From Lunularia cruciata (lineage: Eukaryota > Streptophyta > Marchantiopsida > Lunulariales > Lunulariaceae), in the NCBI GenBank assembly GCA_948567375.1, contig OX419762.1, forward strand, positions 8,810,001 to 8,874,000: a DNA stretch of 64,000 nt. Direction: 5' to 3'. Shown here piece after piece: positions 34,304 through 47,117 of this stretch. The notes under the pieces were generated by a model. That model saw nothing but the letters and a program-made list of their open reading frames with translations, made no database searches and was not told where the DNA came from. The translations under genes and the position numbers were made by a program. Within the stretch, counting starts at the first letter, position 1, and each line of letters begins with the position of its first letter.

Positions 34304-35640
34304 CGACCTTCACAATGCCCCCCACGAGGCCTTACGCAAACCCAACTTTGTAGTCGGGCCACCTCCTCGGGAGCACGTCTCGTCAAGCCTTCTGGGGCTC
34401 AACAGAATGCCTGAAACTTGAGAGTGTTGTGTTGCCCAAGACATGCTCCAAGCACCAAAAAAGCTCCCCGAAGGTGACAAAAAATCACTTTCCCTGGCAC
34501 CGGGCGCCCTTCCTTTGCACCCCCTTTTGATCCTCACGAGATGGAGGGCCCAAAGACCGCACTCACTTTGTCATGATGGTTGAGGGACGAGCATCGCCGC
34601 CATGGTGGGCGGAGTCTTGTTCCCCAAAGCTAGCGCTTTCCTTTGGTTGATACCCTTTGGAACAAAGCGCTGCCTCTCATCACAAAAACATCTTGGTCAA
34701 AATGGTCCGGGGAGTGCTCGGTCGGGCCGGCTCCAACCAAGAGGCCGATGCTACTTACAACACACTTTGCTTACACCCATGGCACGTTGAGATCTTAGTC
34801 TTGAGTCCCGTGGGGCTGCCTGAGAGCGGCCTAGAGGCCGACTCAAGTTCACAACCCACTGTGGGAGGTATCCGCTTGGTTTACTTGGCCACTCGGCCGG
34901 GTCAAGGAGTCGGATGGCATCTATCATCACTTGCATGGGGAACGTGAGCTCTGGGGACATGAAACACGCCCTTCCACTAAAGAAATCTTTTGGGCTTGCA
35001 CCCGCATGACAACCACGGGCAAGAGAGAGAGGGCTTTGAGCCTCCTTCCCTGTCTTGTCCTTTTATGAGAAGATTTCTAAAGCTTTCAAGATGCCGACAT
35101 TCCAAGATGCACCTTTCTTGTGGAAAGCACCACCTGTGGACATGGATTGAGGATTCCAAGATGGAGCGCCAAGGAAGGACTGCCACTAGCGGCATCTCAT
35201 TCCCTCATAGACCTACATGCGAGCGTGGATATCGTTGTCACTCCTACAAGACCCGGCTTTGATTGCTCACCGTTGAGATTCCTTTGCATCTTCTGATCCA
35301 ATGTAACACTTTGTCCGCCGGTCACAATGCACCCTTGGCCATTCTTGAATTGATTTTGTGCTCAATTTGCCCTACTTAACGATCCAATGTTCCGTGAGTG
35401 CATCATTGTGACAGACGACGGTGGAGCGCTAGACTTTGGCCAATACACAAGGGCCTCCCATCAGATGGGAAACTCTCGACCCCAGCTAAAGCTAGCGCTC
35501 CGACACACACTTCATGCGCCTAAGCCTTTGCAACCTTTGTGTATGGACACAAGCCCTGCAAGAAGCATCACCATGGAGAACCGCAGCATCGACTCCCATT
35601 GAGAACCGATGTCCGGCTACAAAGCGCCTCCTGCGGACGT
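34304..35640 (-). other. Probable inverted 5' external transcribed spacer of rDNA
   Basis: This GC-rich block directly precedes the 18S 5' end when read on the minus strand, the position of the 5' external transcribed spacer. It contrasts sharply with the AT-rich DNA on both sides and ends near 35640. Open frames of 60-96 codons occur on both strands, none with recognisable content. I saw no 5S rRNA signature. The assignment rests on position and composition, as spacers are not conserved between species. Confidence 0.65.
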
Positions 35641-38250
35641 CACATCAAGTAAAGGAAGAGTGACAATGATGAGACTCAATGAAAAAACCAATGATAGTAA
35701 GTATGGGTCCTCATTATCCATCAATGCATGGTGAGCCAAAAGATTATGCATGGCATATATGCTTAGGTATTTTTCATGGCAATCTGCAAATTGCAATACT
35801 CTCCAACGAGAGAATAGAACTATTCTGATTCAAGGAATTTTTGAAGTTGAGAAGAAAGGCCTAGGCATATCTATTCAATAGGGTAAAGGCAATTGCACAC
35901 TTTTTCATATGTTTTCCACTTTTTGCATACATGACTTGCTTTGCTTAGTGTATCCCTTGTAGTACTTATGAATTTTTTACCTTTCAGGGGAGGCAAGTAC
36001 TATGGGCTCTATAATATCCACTCTTGTAAAGACAATTGAAGTGGATTTTATTGGTGTTACCTATAGTTTGCAGATCCTTCTCACCCAATCAAAGTTGAAG
36101 TTTGATAAATGTTTTGTCATTTATTGCACTAAAACTAACATAAAGCTCCATCACATTTGGAAGTTGAAAAGAAGGTTCAAAAGAAATTTTTACTTTTATT
36201 GTTTTGGGTTGACCAAAGCAAAACATCATAAACATGGCTATCAACATATTGCTTTTACCAATTTTGAGCAATAAGAAGACAAGACTTAGCTTGTTGTAAG
36301 GACATAAATAGCATAAAAAAGAAGATGGAATTATGAGGAACATGAGAAGATGGTGGAGCAAGAAGAGAATCTAGAGCAAGTGGATCTTGATCATAATTGA
36401 AGAATTATGTATTGATCCAGTTGCCCCTCTAATGCCTAATGAATTTGACCCATAAAAATTGCCAAAACATTAATGAGCTTAAAAATTATAACTCTTGATT
36501 CAAAAAACTCATACTTTGTACAAAAGGTAACCTCTTACATATCTTCTCCAACAATTGGGATCTCCTAAAATTGGTTTGAAGATCTATTTTGGAGAAGTAT
36601 TATGCTTTACTTAATTGATCCATAAATTTATCAATTCAAACCAATAGATACATATTCTTCATGGTTGTTTTATTAATACCACACTAGTCAATTAAAGTAA
36701 AATTAAAGCCATCCTTCTTTAGAACAAATATAATTGATGTTTTCTAAAAGGATGTACTATATTGTATGAATCATACTCTAATAACTTAGCCAATGTGATT
36801 TGAAGTTCTTCAAACTTCTTTGGTGAGAGCAAATAGATTAGTCTATGCATTGGAGTACTACTTGACAATAGCTCAATCTTGAAGAGCATACCTTTTACAT
36901 GTGGCAATCTCAATTTGATCAAATGGTAATCCTTGTGAAAGACCATCCATAAACATGTTTATAAATTCTTGAACTATTTGATCAACCTTTGCTATATGAA
37001 TCTTCTTATAGTTGTGAGATTCTCCTTGACAAGTAGGCTTGATCAACATAGCACAAAGATGAATACCTTCCTCTAAATTCTGTTCTACAGCCATTACATT
37101 GACAAAGTTGTTATCTTATATTGATTACTATAAGATGTCCTCCTTAAAGGTGCCAAACAACCTAATTGATAATCCTTGTCTATGTATTGTACTTGAATTT
37201 TCTGTCAAACCTTATAAAATTGAATTCTATCATGTTCAAGCCAAGAAAGATCTAAAATGATATTGTTATATAGGAGTTCTCTCACAACTCTTGTACATTG
37301 TGAATATTCCTTTCAAATCTTGAATCCAACACAATATGAGGTACACAATTCATAACTCCTTCTACTATTCAATATCACCTATTTGCTATCTAATATCAGC
37401 TTGATAAGAATACCTAATCCTTTGTTAATTGCATGGATATGCAATTCTCAGAACACTTAAACTCAATCAATCCTACAATAGTGATTGGGTATTGTAGCTT
37501 GCAATGAACAAAACTTATACATATCAAGCTTTCAATCTCATTAAAACTAATAAAGTTCTTTATAAGTGGCTCAATATTTGATACACATACTATTTATTTC
37601 TCCCAATAATCACACTTTAAGAATTCCATTTGGGCAATTGGCCATCAAAGCAAGGTCATCCATTTCTACTTGGACATTCAATCATGTAATGTCCCTAAAG
37701 AATCAACTACCATTTTGTTGCAATTATTATTGGTTTACCATGCTAAGTGGTTTCTATTGGATGGTATCAATTTCTATTGGTGCTGGCTCTTCCACTTTGT
37801 GCTTGGGGTGTTTGTAGATTTTGTAGAGGTTTAGGTCAAGACTAAGTTTTCACAACTAAGGAGTCAAAGTGCTCAACCATTTGCATGGCTTCTTTTAGAT
37901 ATTTAGGTTCACATATGATGACTTCTAATTTAGAACACAATTTCAAGTCTCACAAAAAATTATCCAAGGCTTTGCCTTTATGTATATTTGAAATCAACAT
38001 TATGGTGTTTTGGAATTGAGAAATATAACTTTGCACGAACTAACATGCCTTAATTTTTCCAATTGATCTTGTGTAGCTTGTATAGCATTCACAATTTAGA
38101 AACTCCCAATGATTTCACACTTGAAATATTCTTATGTCCAAATTGGAGCAAAATGTTCCTTGAATTGTATTTGCTCTACCCAAAATTACCACTATAGTTT
38201 TTTTACTCAACCTAAATGACTTGAAGCTAAGAGAATTTGTCTTTGATCAT
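35641..38250 (-). mobile_element. Old gypsy relic (reverse transcriptase start, protease and gag area)
   Basis: The frames 37094-36873 and 36946-36719 contain a Gly-Leu-Pro block followed by a Ser-Pro-Lys-Lys-Phe-Glu-Glu-Leu-Gln block, aligning with the N-terminal reverse transcriptase region of gypsy elements (compare 30240-29980 in element B). The area 36000-36360 may hold integrase remains and 37200-38250 protease and gag, but these are too decayed for firm calls. No LTRs were found. It is broken throughout and appears older than A-C. Confidence 0.55.
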
Positions 38251-39184
38251 GTAGAAAATTTGCTTCTACATATTGAGAACAACATTATAATCACCAAATT
38301 GTAGTATTTTGAGGTAAAAAATTTGGTTTATGAGGATATAGTATTAAATGGAGAGATAATAAGGCACATGTCATTGATCAATCCTTTATTCTTACTTCTT
38401 TCACTTCTTGCACATAAACAACTTCCAAAAGAAAGTAATGATACCATATAAGGCACATCATATAAATATAAAAATTTACACTCATTTGCACTCAAAATAA
38501 ATCCAATGAATTTTGGAAAGTGGTTTTTAAATCAATGACTCTCTCTCAAACCAAAGAAGGATCTTTATATTCTACATTGAAGGTCTCACATTACATCCAA
38601 ATGTCTATGCTTTTGATCCAAAGGTATGATTTTGGTCCAAAGGTCTACTACTCAAGGACAAGGGTTGTCTATCTCATGTGTATGACAGCCAAAATTTGAT
38701 GCAAATTTTTGAAGTCCATCTCCAAATCTCTCAAAATTTCCTTAAATGCTAAAATATACTTCAAGGAAACTAATAGGAATTTCTTGTACAATTCACACTC
38801 CTCACAATTTCTATCTTTTGGAGATCCATCAACCACTAAAATCATTCTCCAAATTGTCAAGTCATTGCTCTCACTTCCACCTTTGTCTCCAAGGATCAAA
38901 CACACACAAGTCATGAAGCAATTTTCTCGGAGAGTCTCAATGTATAGATAAACTTTTAAGCCACATATTTGCACAATGATGATATAAAATAACAAAGAGA
39001 AACAAGCTCTTTCACTTATTAATCATAAATTGAACAACAAGGCATATTGAATGTGGCATTAAATCCCATGTTCTTTAGATCTTACCATTGTGGCAAATTG
39101 ACATTATGAAACAACATGCCTTATGCAAAATGCTACACCATTTGGATCTCTAAGTATGCTTTAATTTACATTCCATTGTAGAAG
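38251..39184. other. Intervening DNA; one 108-codon minus-strand frame
   Basis: No known domain. The frame 38995-38669 encodes 108 residues with a Cys-rich start and a Cys-Glu-Glu-Cys pair. I do not recognise it, and it may be chance or an element relic. Confidence 0.35.
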
Positions 39185-39501
39185 TGCTTGATTGACTCCA
39201 AAGGAATCAAGATCTATCTTAAGGTTATTTGTATGGTATTTTGTTGGTCAAACAAGTTTGACTAACCAAGAGAATATTTGGGGAATATTTCTATATGAAG
39301 CTCATAACAACATGGATGAGGTACCATTAGAAAGCTCTAGATGAGACAAACAAAGGGGATTGTTTTTCTCATGTGTCGAGATCTAATTTGTTTGTTAGTC
39401 CTCCAAAATTTACTCTAAAGTTTTTGGTGTGTTTTTTACTTCTACCTTATTAGTAGAAGTCCTCATTTGATGACTCTTCTATTTGACCTACTTAGACCTA
39501 T

Positions 39502-40189
39502 AACACCTATTTGTGCATGTGTGTGATATTGTGATATTTAGCTTGGTATTACAAGTACTTGAGATATATTATTTATATAAAGATAAAGGATGGTTCTACA
39601 TGAGTCATGATAAGCTAAATTTAGTCATAGCTAAGATAGAGGAGACCTTACTTTAGAGGAAGTGGAAAAGATGAGCACCACTATATTGGATTATAGTGTG
39701 TTGACTTGGTATTATTCCTAGGTGTTTGGCTTTGAGGAAAGAATTGAGAACTCTTGGGCCCGCAAGCCTTTTTGTTTTGGATTCTTCTTTAGTCCAAGGA
39801 TAGTCCATGTGAGGGAATCCTTGACTTAGTGGTTGGGTCAAGATAAGATCACATGCTAGTGGAATATGCTTATGTGAATGGATATTTCTTTCTACTTTTT
39901 GACTTGACTTGACTTTTAGCCTATTAACTTGAGTTACTACAGTGATTAGTAACTTTAGTGTGTAACTATTTCACAAGTATATAAACAAGGGGTGTAGAGG
40001 TACTCATCATCCTTTCATTTGCAATAATTTCTCTCATTGAGTTCTCTAGTGAGCAATTTCTTGAAGTGTCGGAGTGTTAGCCTTGGAGGAGTATGATGGA
40101 GTTTGGGTTCTTTGCCTTCTTAGTCCATGGCGTGCTACCATAATAGCCATCAAAGGTTCATCCTGAGTGAGAGACAAGCCGGCTCAGAT
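39502..40189 (+). mobile_element. 0.7-kb insert in the left LTR of chromovirus C (LTR-like, family unknown)
   Basis: The LTR sequence ending ACTTAGACC and resuming at ATCATGTATAAT is continuous in the other LTR of C (about 45690), so this block is an insertion. Flanks CCTAT (39497-39501) and ACTAT (40190-40194) look like an imperfect 5-base duplication. Inside are a TATA-like box (about 39980, GTATATAAAC) and a pyrimidine-rich tail resembling an LTR R/U5 region on the plus strand, but the ends do not show TG...CA. It could be a solo LTR with decayed ends or another short element. An alternative is that 39185-39553, which ends in TTGGTATTACA, is itself a separate LTR end. Confidence 0.5.
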
Positions 40190-40559
40190 ACTATCATGTA
40201 TAATATTTCTAAATATATAACCAAGCCAATTTTTACATGTAGTTAAATTTGTCCAGCTAATTGTATTTAAAGTATCCCCATTTAAGATGCAACATACTCA
40301 TTGCAAAGTTGGTGCTCAAAAACTACACTATTATTGGTGTGTTGGTCAAGTTAACTATAGGTTCCTAATTTGCCTCATATAATGGATAGCGTTTCCGATA
40401 GACATGATATTCTACGCACTAATGGCAATTACCTTGGATGTATTTCTAAAGAATGTGCTCAATTTTTTATTCCTCCATTCTATCAATAAGTGTTCGACAA
40501 GGTCAAGTTTCTTGTATGAAAATATGGAGGTGAGGGACCCCCACCTCTACACTTTCATA

Positions 40560-41480
40560 ATGCATAATGTCTGTAGCAAAGAAATGTGAAACATTGGATG
40601 GATCTTCATGTGTGAAGTTAGCTTGAGATGATATGCCACTACTTTGATTTTATTAGATGATAGGAAAGGGACCAATAGAGCTGAGTTGAGCTAAGAAATG
40701 CCAACCTATGTAATTTTGGTAGTAGATAGCAATGCTTGAAACTTGAAAATCCATGTGCATATTGTTCATGGTAATTTTAGGCTATTTGCAACTTATTCTT
40801 GGCATTCTCCGTGCCTTGTTGGATTTGAGATACAAAAAGGTTGACAATATCAACTTTGGTAGCCATTGGGCTGACCTTTACCAAGCTCAAAGGTGTTACA
40901 GGATGTTCTCCTTGCATGAAGAAGAATAGTGTGAGTTTTGCATATGCATTCACCAATTAGGCAAATTCCACAAGAAGGATGAGTTGTCCCTCCTTTCTTG
41001 CTTCTCCAAAGTGAAGCCTCAAAATATGTCCTCAATAGTGCAATTAGCCCACTCTGTTTATCTATTGGTTTGTAGATGGTAGGCAATGGATATTGCAAGT
41101 TTGGTTTTGAAGACTCCAAAGAATGTTATCCAAACAAACTAGTGGATTGAGTGTTGTGATTTGTGATGATCACTCAACATATGCCATGTTGAGAAAAGAC
41201 TAAAGTTAAGTACAATTGAGCCAAATGCGACATAGTCATGTCCTTGGTTGTAGGACATGAATGAATCATTTTGCTTAATTGGTCCACAAAGACTATGATA
41301 GAGTCAAAACTTGAGGTGGTCTTGGACAATGTAAAAACTAGATCCATGTTGGCCTACTCAACATTGTGTAAGGGTAAGAAGGAGACCTATGGGAGCTTGG
41401 TTTGGTAAATTTTAACATCCTCTATCACATCTTGGCCCAATAATAATGGCATTTTGACTGCATCTAATGTTTTGTATATT
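40560..41480 (-). pseudogene. Integrase relic of element C
   Basis: Aligns with element B 27650-28630 in order, including the block around 41270-41350 that corresponds to the catalytic core start. It is broken. Confidence 0.78.
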
Positions 41481-42289
41481 CTAATAGGACCTACAATGGT
41501 AGAATCACAACATTCAACAAGAATGGTGGTTGGTAGGTCTGAAGCATCAAAGATTCATAACTTGCCATCCAAGAAGGTGAGTCCTTGGGTAGAAGGGATG
41601 CACTTGGGTGATTTAGTACCTATAATCTATAAATCAATCTTTGTAGCTTCCAAAATCTATGTCTAAAATTATGGGTGCATCTCAACCTCTACAACCATGT
41701 TTTTCATCATAGGAATCTAGGTAAATGCATCTATAAGTTATTTCTTGCACTCCATATATGTAAAAGTCATGTTAATCCATTATTTATTCTCTGCCCAACA
41801 AATATATTTATGGGATAAGTCTTTTTGTGTCCATAGGTAGACTAGTAGTTTGTGGTTTGTCTCCACAATAAATGCTTTCTCACCAAGATAGTGCTTCCAA
41901 TGCTTTGTAGTAAGGACAATTGCCAACTCTTCTTGTCTGATGATATGATAATTTTGCTCCATTTGTAATAGCTTGCAAGAGAAATATATGATTAGATGCC
42001 ATCTGTCTTCTCATTCTTGTTGTATAATTGCTACTATTGCAATGCATAATACATATATACCCAATTTGATTGAATGTTTAGAATCATATCATTTCAAGAT
42101 TGTTGCATGTATTAAGGCATCTTTCAATACTTGAAAAGCAAGTTCTTGTGTGGTTCAATACATCCATTTCTTGCTCTTGCCAAGAAAGGATGTTAGGGGT
42201 TGTGAAACCTTAGAGAGGTCCTTGAAAAAATGATTATAGAATACAAATATTCCCAAAAAATTCTTCAGTTGATTTTGATCTTCTAGAGC

Positions 42290-42960
42290 ACTCAATTTCT
42301 AAATGACATCTTTTTTATTTGTTAAGACTAGGATATCTTTGCTCTCACTCTAAAACCCAGGTAATTGACCTTAGACTTTCAAAACTTACACTTTAAGATT
42401 TTGGCATACAATTCATTTTTTCACAAAATCTGGATGACTTTTTGTAGATGTTGCTTATGCTCCTTCATTGTCTCATAATAAACAAAGATATCATCTAGAA
42501 AATGATAATATACTTATCTAAGTGTGGAACAAAAAATGTCATTCACTAAACTCATGAAAGTGGCAAGGGCATTAATGAGGCAAAATGGCATCATGAGGTA
42601 CTCAAAGTGATAATACTTTGTTCAAAAGGTAGTTTTATGTAAACTTCTTTTGCAATCCTAAATTGGCTATACCTGCTCCATAGACCAAGCTTGGTGGAGT
42701 GTTTTTCTCCATTAAATTGAAAAAATATGTTATTTATTCAAAGTAATGGATATTTATTATTCATCATTTGTTGGTTTAGGCTCAAATAGTCAATGAATAT
42801 CCTTAACATTGCATAATTATTCTTTAGGAATAAGACAAGAGTTCCATATAATGATATGTTAGGTTGGATGAATTCTTCCTGTAACATACCTTCAATTTGA
42901 GCCTTGCACTCTTCCAACTCATGAGGTGATAGTTGGGGTGGGGCTTTGCAAGAAGGTGCA
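42290..42960 (-). pseudogene. Reverse transcriptase relic of element C
   Basis: DNA-level alignment with element B 29440-30110 is clear (for example CTCATGAAAGTGGCAAGGGC and the block around the catalytic site near 42480-42520). No long frame remains. It is broken. Confidence 0.8.
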
Positions 42961-43969
42961 ATCCTTGCAAGTATTTCAATTTTATGATTTACTCTCCTTC
43001 TTGGTGGTAATCACAAGGGTGAATCATCACAAAATACATCCTTACATTTTTTTTCAACATCTTTCACATTATCAAGAATTGTTTATCAAGTTGTGCACTC
43101 TAGACTTCTCTTTTTAGAGCCATGGAAAACCTATCTGCCTTATTGATTATAGTTGTTTCTATGACATAAAGAGGTAATTCTTACCTTTATGAATGTATCC
43201 TATCTCCAAAAATCTTCCATTAGCTTCCATTCTTGCTATTTCCTTTCACCCATCTATCATTTGGTAGTAGTGCTCCATCCACAACATACCCAAGATCATA
43301 TCATAACAAGCTAACCACATCACTTACCATTCAATTTCCTTCTTATACTCTCTATAAAGACTGCTAAATTTCTAGGTAATGATTCAATCCTCTATGTCTG
43401 ATCATTAAGTAATTATACTTCTTCCTCCTCATATTGATCTACCTCCATCCCCAACCTTATTATAATAAATTAAGATAAGAATTCTCTATTACTCCAAGGT
43501 ATATCACTACTCTAACTTGATTATTTTGTAGGACTTTGTCTTTAACAATTAATTATGCATTTACTTTCCTCACTCTCTGGACACTTGTCCTCTTCCTCTC
43601 TTCCTCTTGCTCATTTATTTTGAGCCAATAAGGCTACAAGGTACATTTATTGGTATTCTTCATTTTCCAATGTGGTTTTCACATCCTCATCCTCAATTTT
43701 TCCTTCCAAGTTATTCAAATGTTACTTATATGGAGTTCAAGGATCCATAAAGAAGTGGCCACAAAAATTGATGGCTATATGCCTAACTTAACCATAGTTG
43801 TAGCAAAAATTTTGTTTTGCTTGAGCCCCTTCTTCCTTAAGGACTCTATCTCTCTTTTCCTTGACATGTCCTCATTCTCCTTGGATTGACAAGCTCCTTG
43901 GTTTTGAAAACAAATGTTGCACAACTCCAAAGGAGTAAGTACACCAAAGTGTGGTAGTTTAGCTCAATG

Positions 43970-44660
43970 TTGTTATGTAAGGACTACTCTTTCACCATCT
44001 CCAAGTGCTCTTGCTATTCTTTGAGCACATAATGGCTTTAAAACTTTGCAAGGATTTTGTATCATCATCTCTTGTCAAATTCACTCTTTTAACCCATATT
44101 TGAAGTCGTCAAAGCTTCTATTATGCTCATAAAAATTATGATAACTTGTAGATCAAGAAATGCCTCTACATGTTCTTGGATGCTATTTGTTTGCTTCAAC
44201 TTCCATAAACAAGTTTGAACAATGTGCATAAAATCTTCCAGTTGGCAATTCTTCAACCAATCTTCTTGCATTTCCACCAAGTGATCTTCCTTCCTTTGGC
44301 CAACATTGATCATTCCTAAGTATCATACCAAGTGAGAGCTTTATCAGTAAAGTATCCACATGCAAACAATCTATGATTTTTGTTGTGAATAATCAAAGCT
44401 ATTGATTCATTCTCAAAGTCCAATTTTGGACTACTCCCATAGAGTACTCTTCATTGTTAACCAAAGTTTGGGTCATTGTTGTTTGTAACTCTAAAGGAAA
44501 TTTGGCTATTGTCATTGGATTTTGGAACAATCTTCCCTCTTGCATTACATGATTGTTCTTGAATCTATGTAATTGACTTTGTAATGCCTCCATTATCATC
44601 TTTATATCTCAAAACTCATTCAACATCTTGATTCCTTGCATAAACTCTTGCAACTGTAGC
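43970..44660 (-). pseudogene. Gag relic of element C
   Basis: The frame 44313-44089 contains a Gln-Glu-His-Val-Glu-Ala-Phe-Leu-Asp block paralleling element B's gag, and 44599-44399 parallels the N-terminal coiled-coil part. It is broken. Confidence 0.78.
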
Positions 44661-45235
44661 TCCATGATTTGTACACACTACGGAATCTTGATAAATATTT
44701 CCTACTTTAATGAAAGATTAATATGATCACTTGGGAAGGGGTGCAAAATATCAAGACTACCATTGGGAACTTAAAGACTATCACTCATGACAAAATTGCA
44801 AACCATAGAATCCCTAAAATCACTTGTGGCCTAACCACATACCTGATTCTACTTGAATGTTGCAAGGAAGAGGATTAAAACTTCAGATCTATTATAAAAA
44901 AATGTAAATTGTCAAATCTTACTCTATCATAAATCACAATAAGTAGAATCACAACGTTTGGCAAATTCATTACTCAAATCCATGAAATCTGCCCCAAAAT
45001 GGTAAACAAGGTACACTCTCACTAGCTCATGTTGGGTATACATAATATTCATATGAAAAGGATTGAAGAATAGAAATTAAGGTATTTGAAATCACCTTCC
45101 ATGATGGTCTATCCCGTATTCTCTCCAAAACACCTAACCTTACAATCTGCATTACCATTTTAACTACCAAAATTACTCAATCTCAATAGCATATGTTTCT
45201 TCAAGCAAGGTGATCCACTCACTTGAGCTCCCCAT

Positions 45236-45770
45236 TGTAACAACCAAAGAATACACAAGATTGGAACTTTCAAAAGCTATGATGCCCCAAAAGAGCACCT
45301 TGTCTTTATTATACAACAAAGACAATCCTCCCAAAAGGAGCTACATCCTTAGATTAGATATATGGATTAGTGACATGTCAACAAGCTACATCCTTAGATT
45401 AGATGCATGAATTGGTGACATGTCAATCCTTGCCTTATTTGGTTGGTCAAACAAGTTCAACCAAAGGGATCTTTGGAGAATCTTTCTATAAGAAGCTCAA
45501 AATAGCATAGGTGAGATACCATTGGAAAAATCTAAATAAGACAATCAAAGGGGTTTATATATTTATTTTTTCCAACCTAATTCTTTTGTTTAGGCCTTTC
45601 AAATTGGCTTTGAAGTTTTTGGTATGTTTTCAACTTCTACTCTATTATTAGAAGTCCTCTTTTGGTGACTACTTTATTTTATATACTTAGACCATCATGT
45701 ATAATAACTTTAGAGATATTATCAAGCCAATTTTTGCATGTAGTTAATTTTTCTGGCTAATGCTATTACA
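45236..45770 (-). repeat. 5' LTR of chromovirus C
   Basis: Plus strand TGTAACAACC to GCTATTACA, 535 bases, with the family blocks TTGGTGACATGTCAA and TTAGAAGTCCTCTTTTGGTG. A single copy of the terminal segment is present, unlike element B. Confidence 0.82.
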
Positions 45771-45775
45771 ACTAC

Positions 45776-47110
45776 AAGCATTTCACGTTGAATTACCATA
45801 TTTGATATCTCCTTAAGTCGATTAATTGCACCCATTATTTTTTCCACTAATTCTTTGATATTTGCAATTTTCACCTTCTACATTGCTACCCAAAGTTATT
45901 CTTTTATTTGCTTTGCTTCCTACACCATCCTACACTTAGCATTAGAATTAGTCGTTAAGTTTCATTCTATAACGATCTATCAAATTTCTTTCCCTTTGTA
46001 ACAATTGCTACTTCCTCTTTAAGATTTCTAACTCTTTAGTTCTACATTGTAAGTTAGCTATCAAAAGGCCATTCTCTACCTTTTGATTATGTAGCTCCTT
46101 CTTTATAGATCTACCAAAGCCTCTCCTTCTTCCTTCTCTTGCTTCACTTATTCTTACTCTCTCTATATTTTAGAATTTAACTTTGCCACTCATGCAGAAT
46201 AGTGCATCCACCTTCGAAACTTATAGATATGTTCAACCATTGATTTTTATACTCCTCAAAGATATCAATTAGAAAATCCACAATGGGAACTATGCATGTA
46301 GTCAAAGTGCACACAAGCAAGATCTTCAAAACTAGGTGGTTATCAATAGTTCTTGGTCGCCTTAAGGTTCAATGTGTACGACCTTGATGTTACAAAGGAA
46401 TCCTTACCATCCTTCTTCACCTTCTCCTTTAGGATTCTCTTCTCTATCTGACTTTTGATTCTTGGGTGGCACAACCCCCTAAAGAAATAGTCCATATAAG
46501 CCAGTATCTCCTAAGTGTTGGTACCCTTGAGCATCATTCATTCTTAAGGGAGTAAAATGATTAAGATTTCCTTGAGGAATCAATTACTCACCTTTGGAAT
46601 TGCACATAGATGTAGTGGTAGATGAGACTTCATGTACTTCATCTTGTGGTTCTTCTTGCACATCTTCCTTCCTTTCTTTCTTCTTCAAAAGTGATTTCAT
46701 AGCCTTTGGTGAATCCATGGACTTCTACTTCTCTAAATTGATATGACATTAGGCTATGCTCACCATTTCTACCTTCAACTCCACCTTGTGCTTACCTCTA
46801 CTAGCCAAAATTCTACATATATCTTTTGAAGCTTCCTGGCATCTACTATCCACTCCATCTAACTTTTCAAGTAATTCTCATCAAGTTCATGGCAAGGGAA
46901 TTCCTCCTTCTCATCTAATTCTAACAATCCCAAACCTAAGTACACGTAGATACCAAAAGATAATAAAAAATGAGGTCCCTTTTCTCGTAAGGCCTTGTAC
47001 ATTTGGTTGACTCACCAACGTAAAATGATTGCCAAGTTGACCTGTGCTTTCTAACACCTATTCAAAGATCAAAACTTGGTTAATTGTTACATATGTTGTC
47101 CAAATTGGCT
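45776..47110 (-). pseudogene. Unrecognised minus-strand coding relic
   Basis: Minus-strand translation gives stretches with protein-like composition in changing frames: a Leu/Glu-rich segment near 46990-46800, a Lys/Glu-rich acidic-basic segment near 46740-46600, and a Trp/Gly-containing segment near 46290-46190 followed by a coiled-coil-like Lys/Glu-rich part to about 45850. No family is recognised. Between two chromovirus LTRs it may be a gag-like or accessory gene of another element, or a decayed host gene. Confidence 0.35.
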
Positions 47111-47117
47111 TGAACGT

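Larger units (their letters stand above)
39185..45770 (-). mobile_element. Chromovirus copy C (Ty3/gypsy), old and broken
   Basis: Minus-strand order: 5' LTR 45236-45770, leader, gag about 44660-43970 with zinc-knuckle relic near 43760-43810, protease about 43560-43180, reverse transcriptase about 42960-42290, RNase H about 42200-41490, integrase about 41480-40560, chromodomain relic about 40500-40330, purine-tract relic about 40270-40286, and a 3' LTR split into 39185-39501 and 40190-40269 by an inserted block. It aligns with copies A and B in the same order, and is the most decayed of the three (probably 20 or more breaks). Confidence 0.87.

Noticed and set aside
34310-35602. Several 60-96 codon frames on both strands in the GC-rich block
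   Set aside because: They overlap each other on opposite strands, lie in presumed rDNA spacer where GC-rich sequence lowers stop frequency, and show no domain or codon signal.
34304-35640. 5S rRNA gene linked in the spacer
   Set aside because: I looked for the conserved 5S blocks on both strands and saw none.
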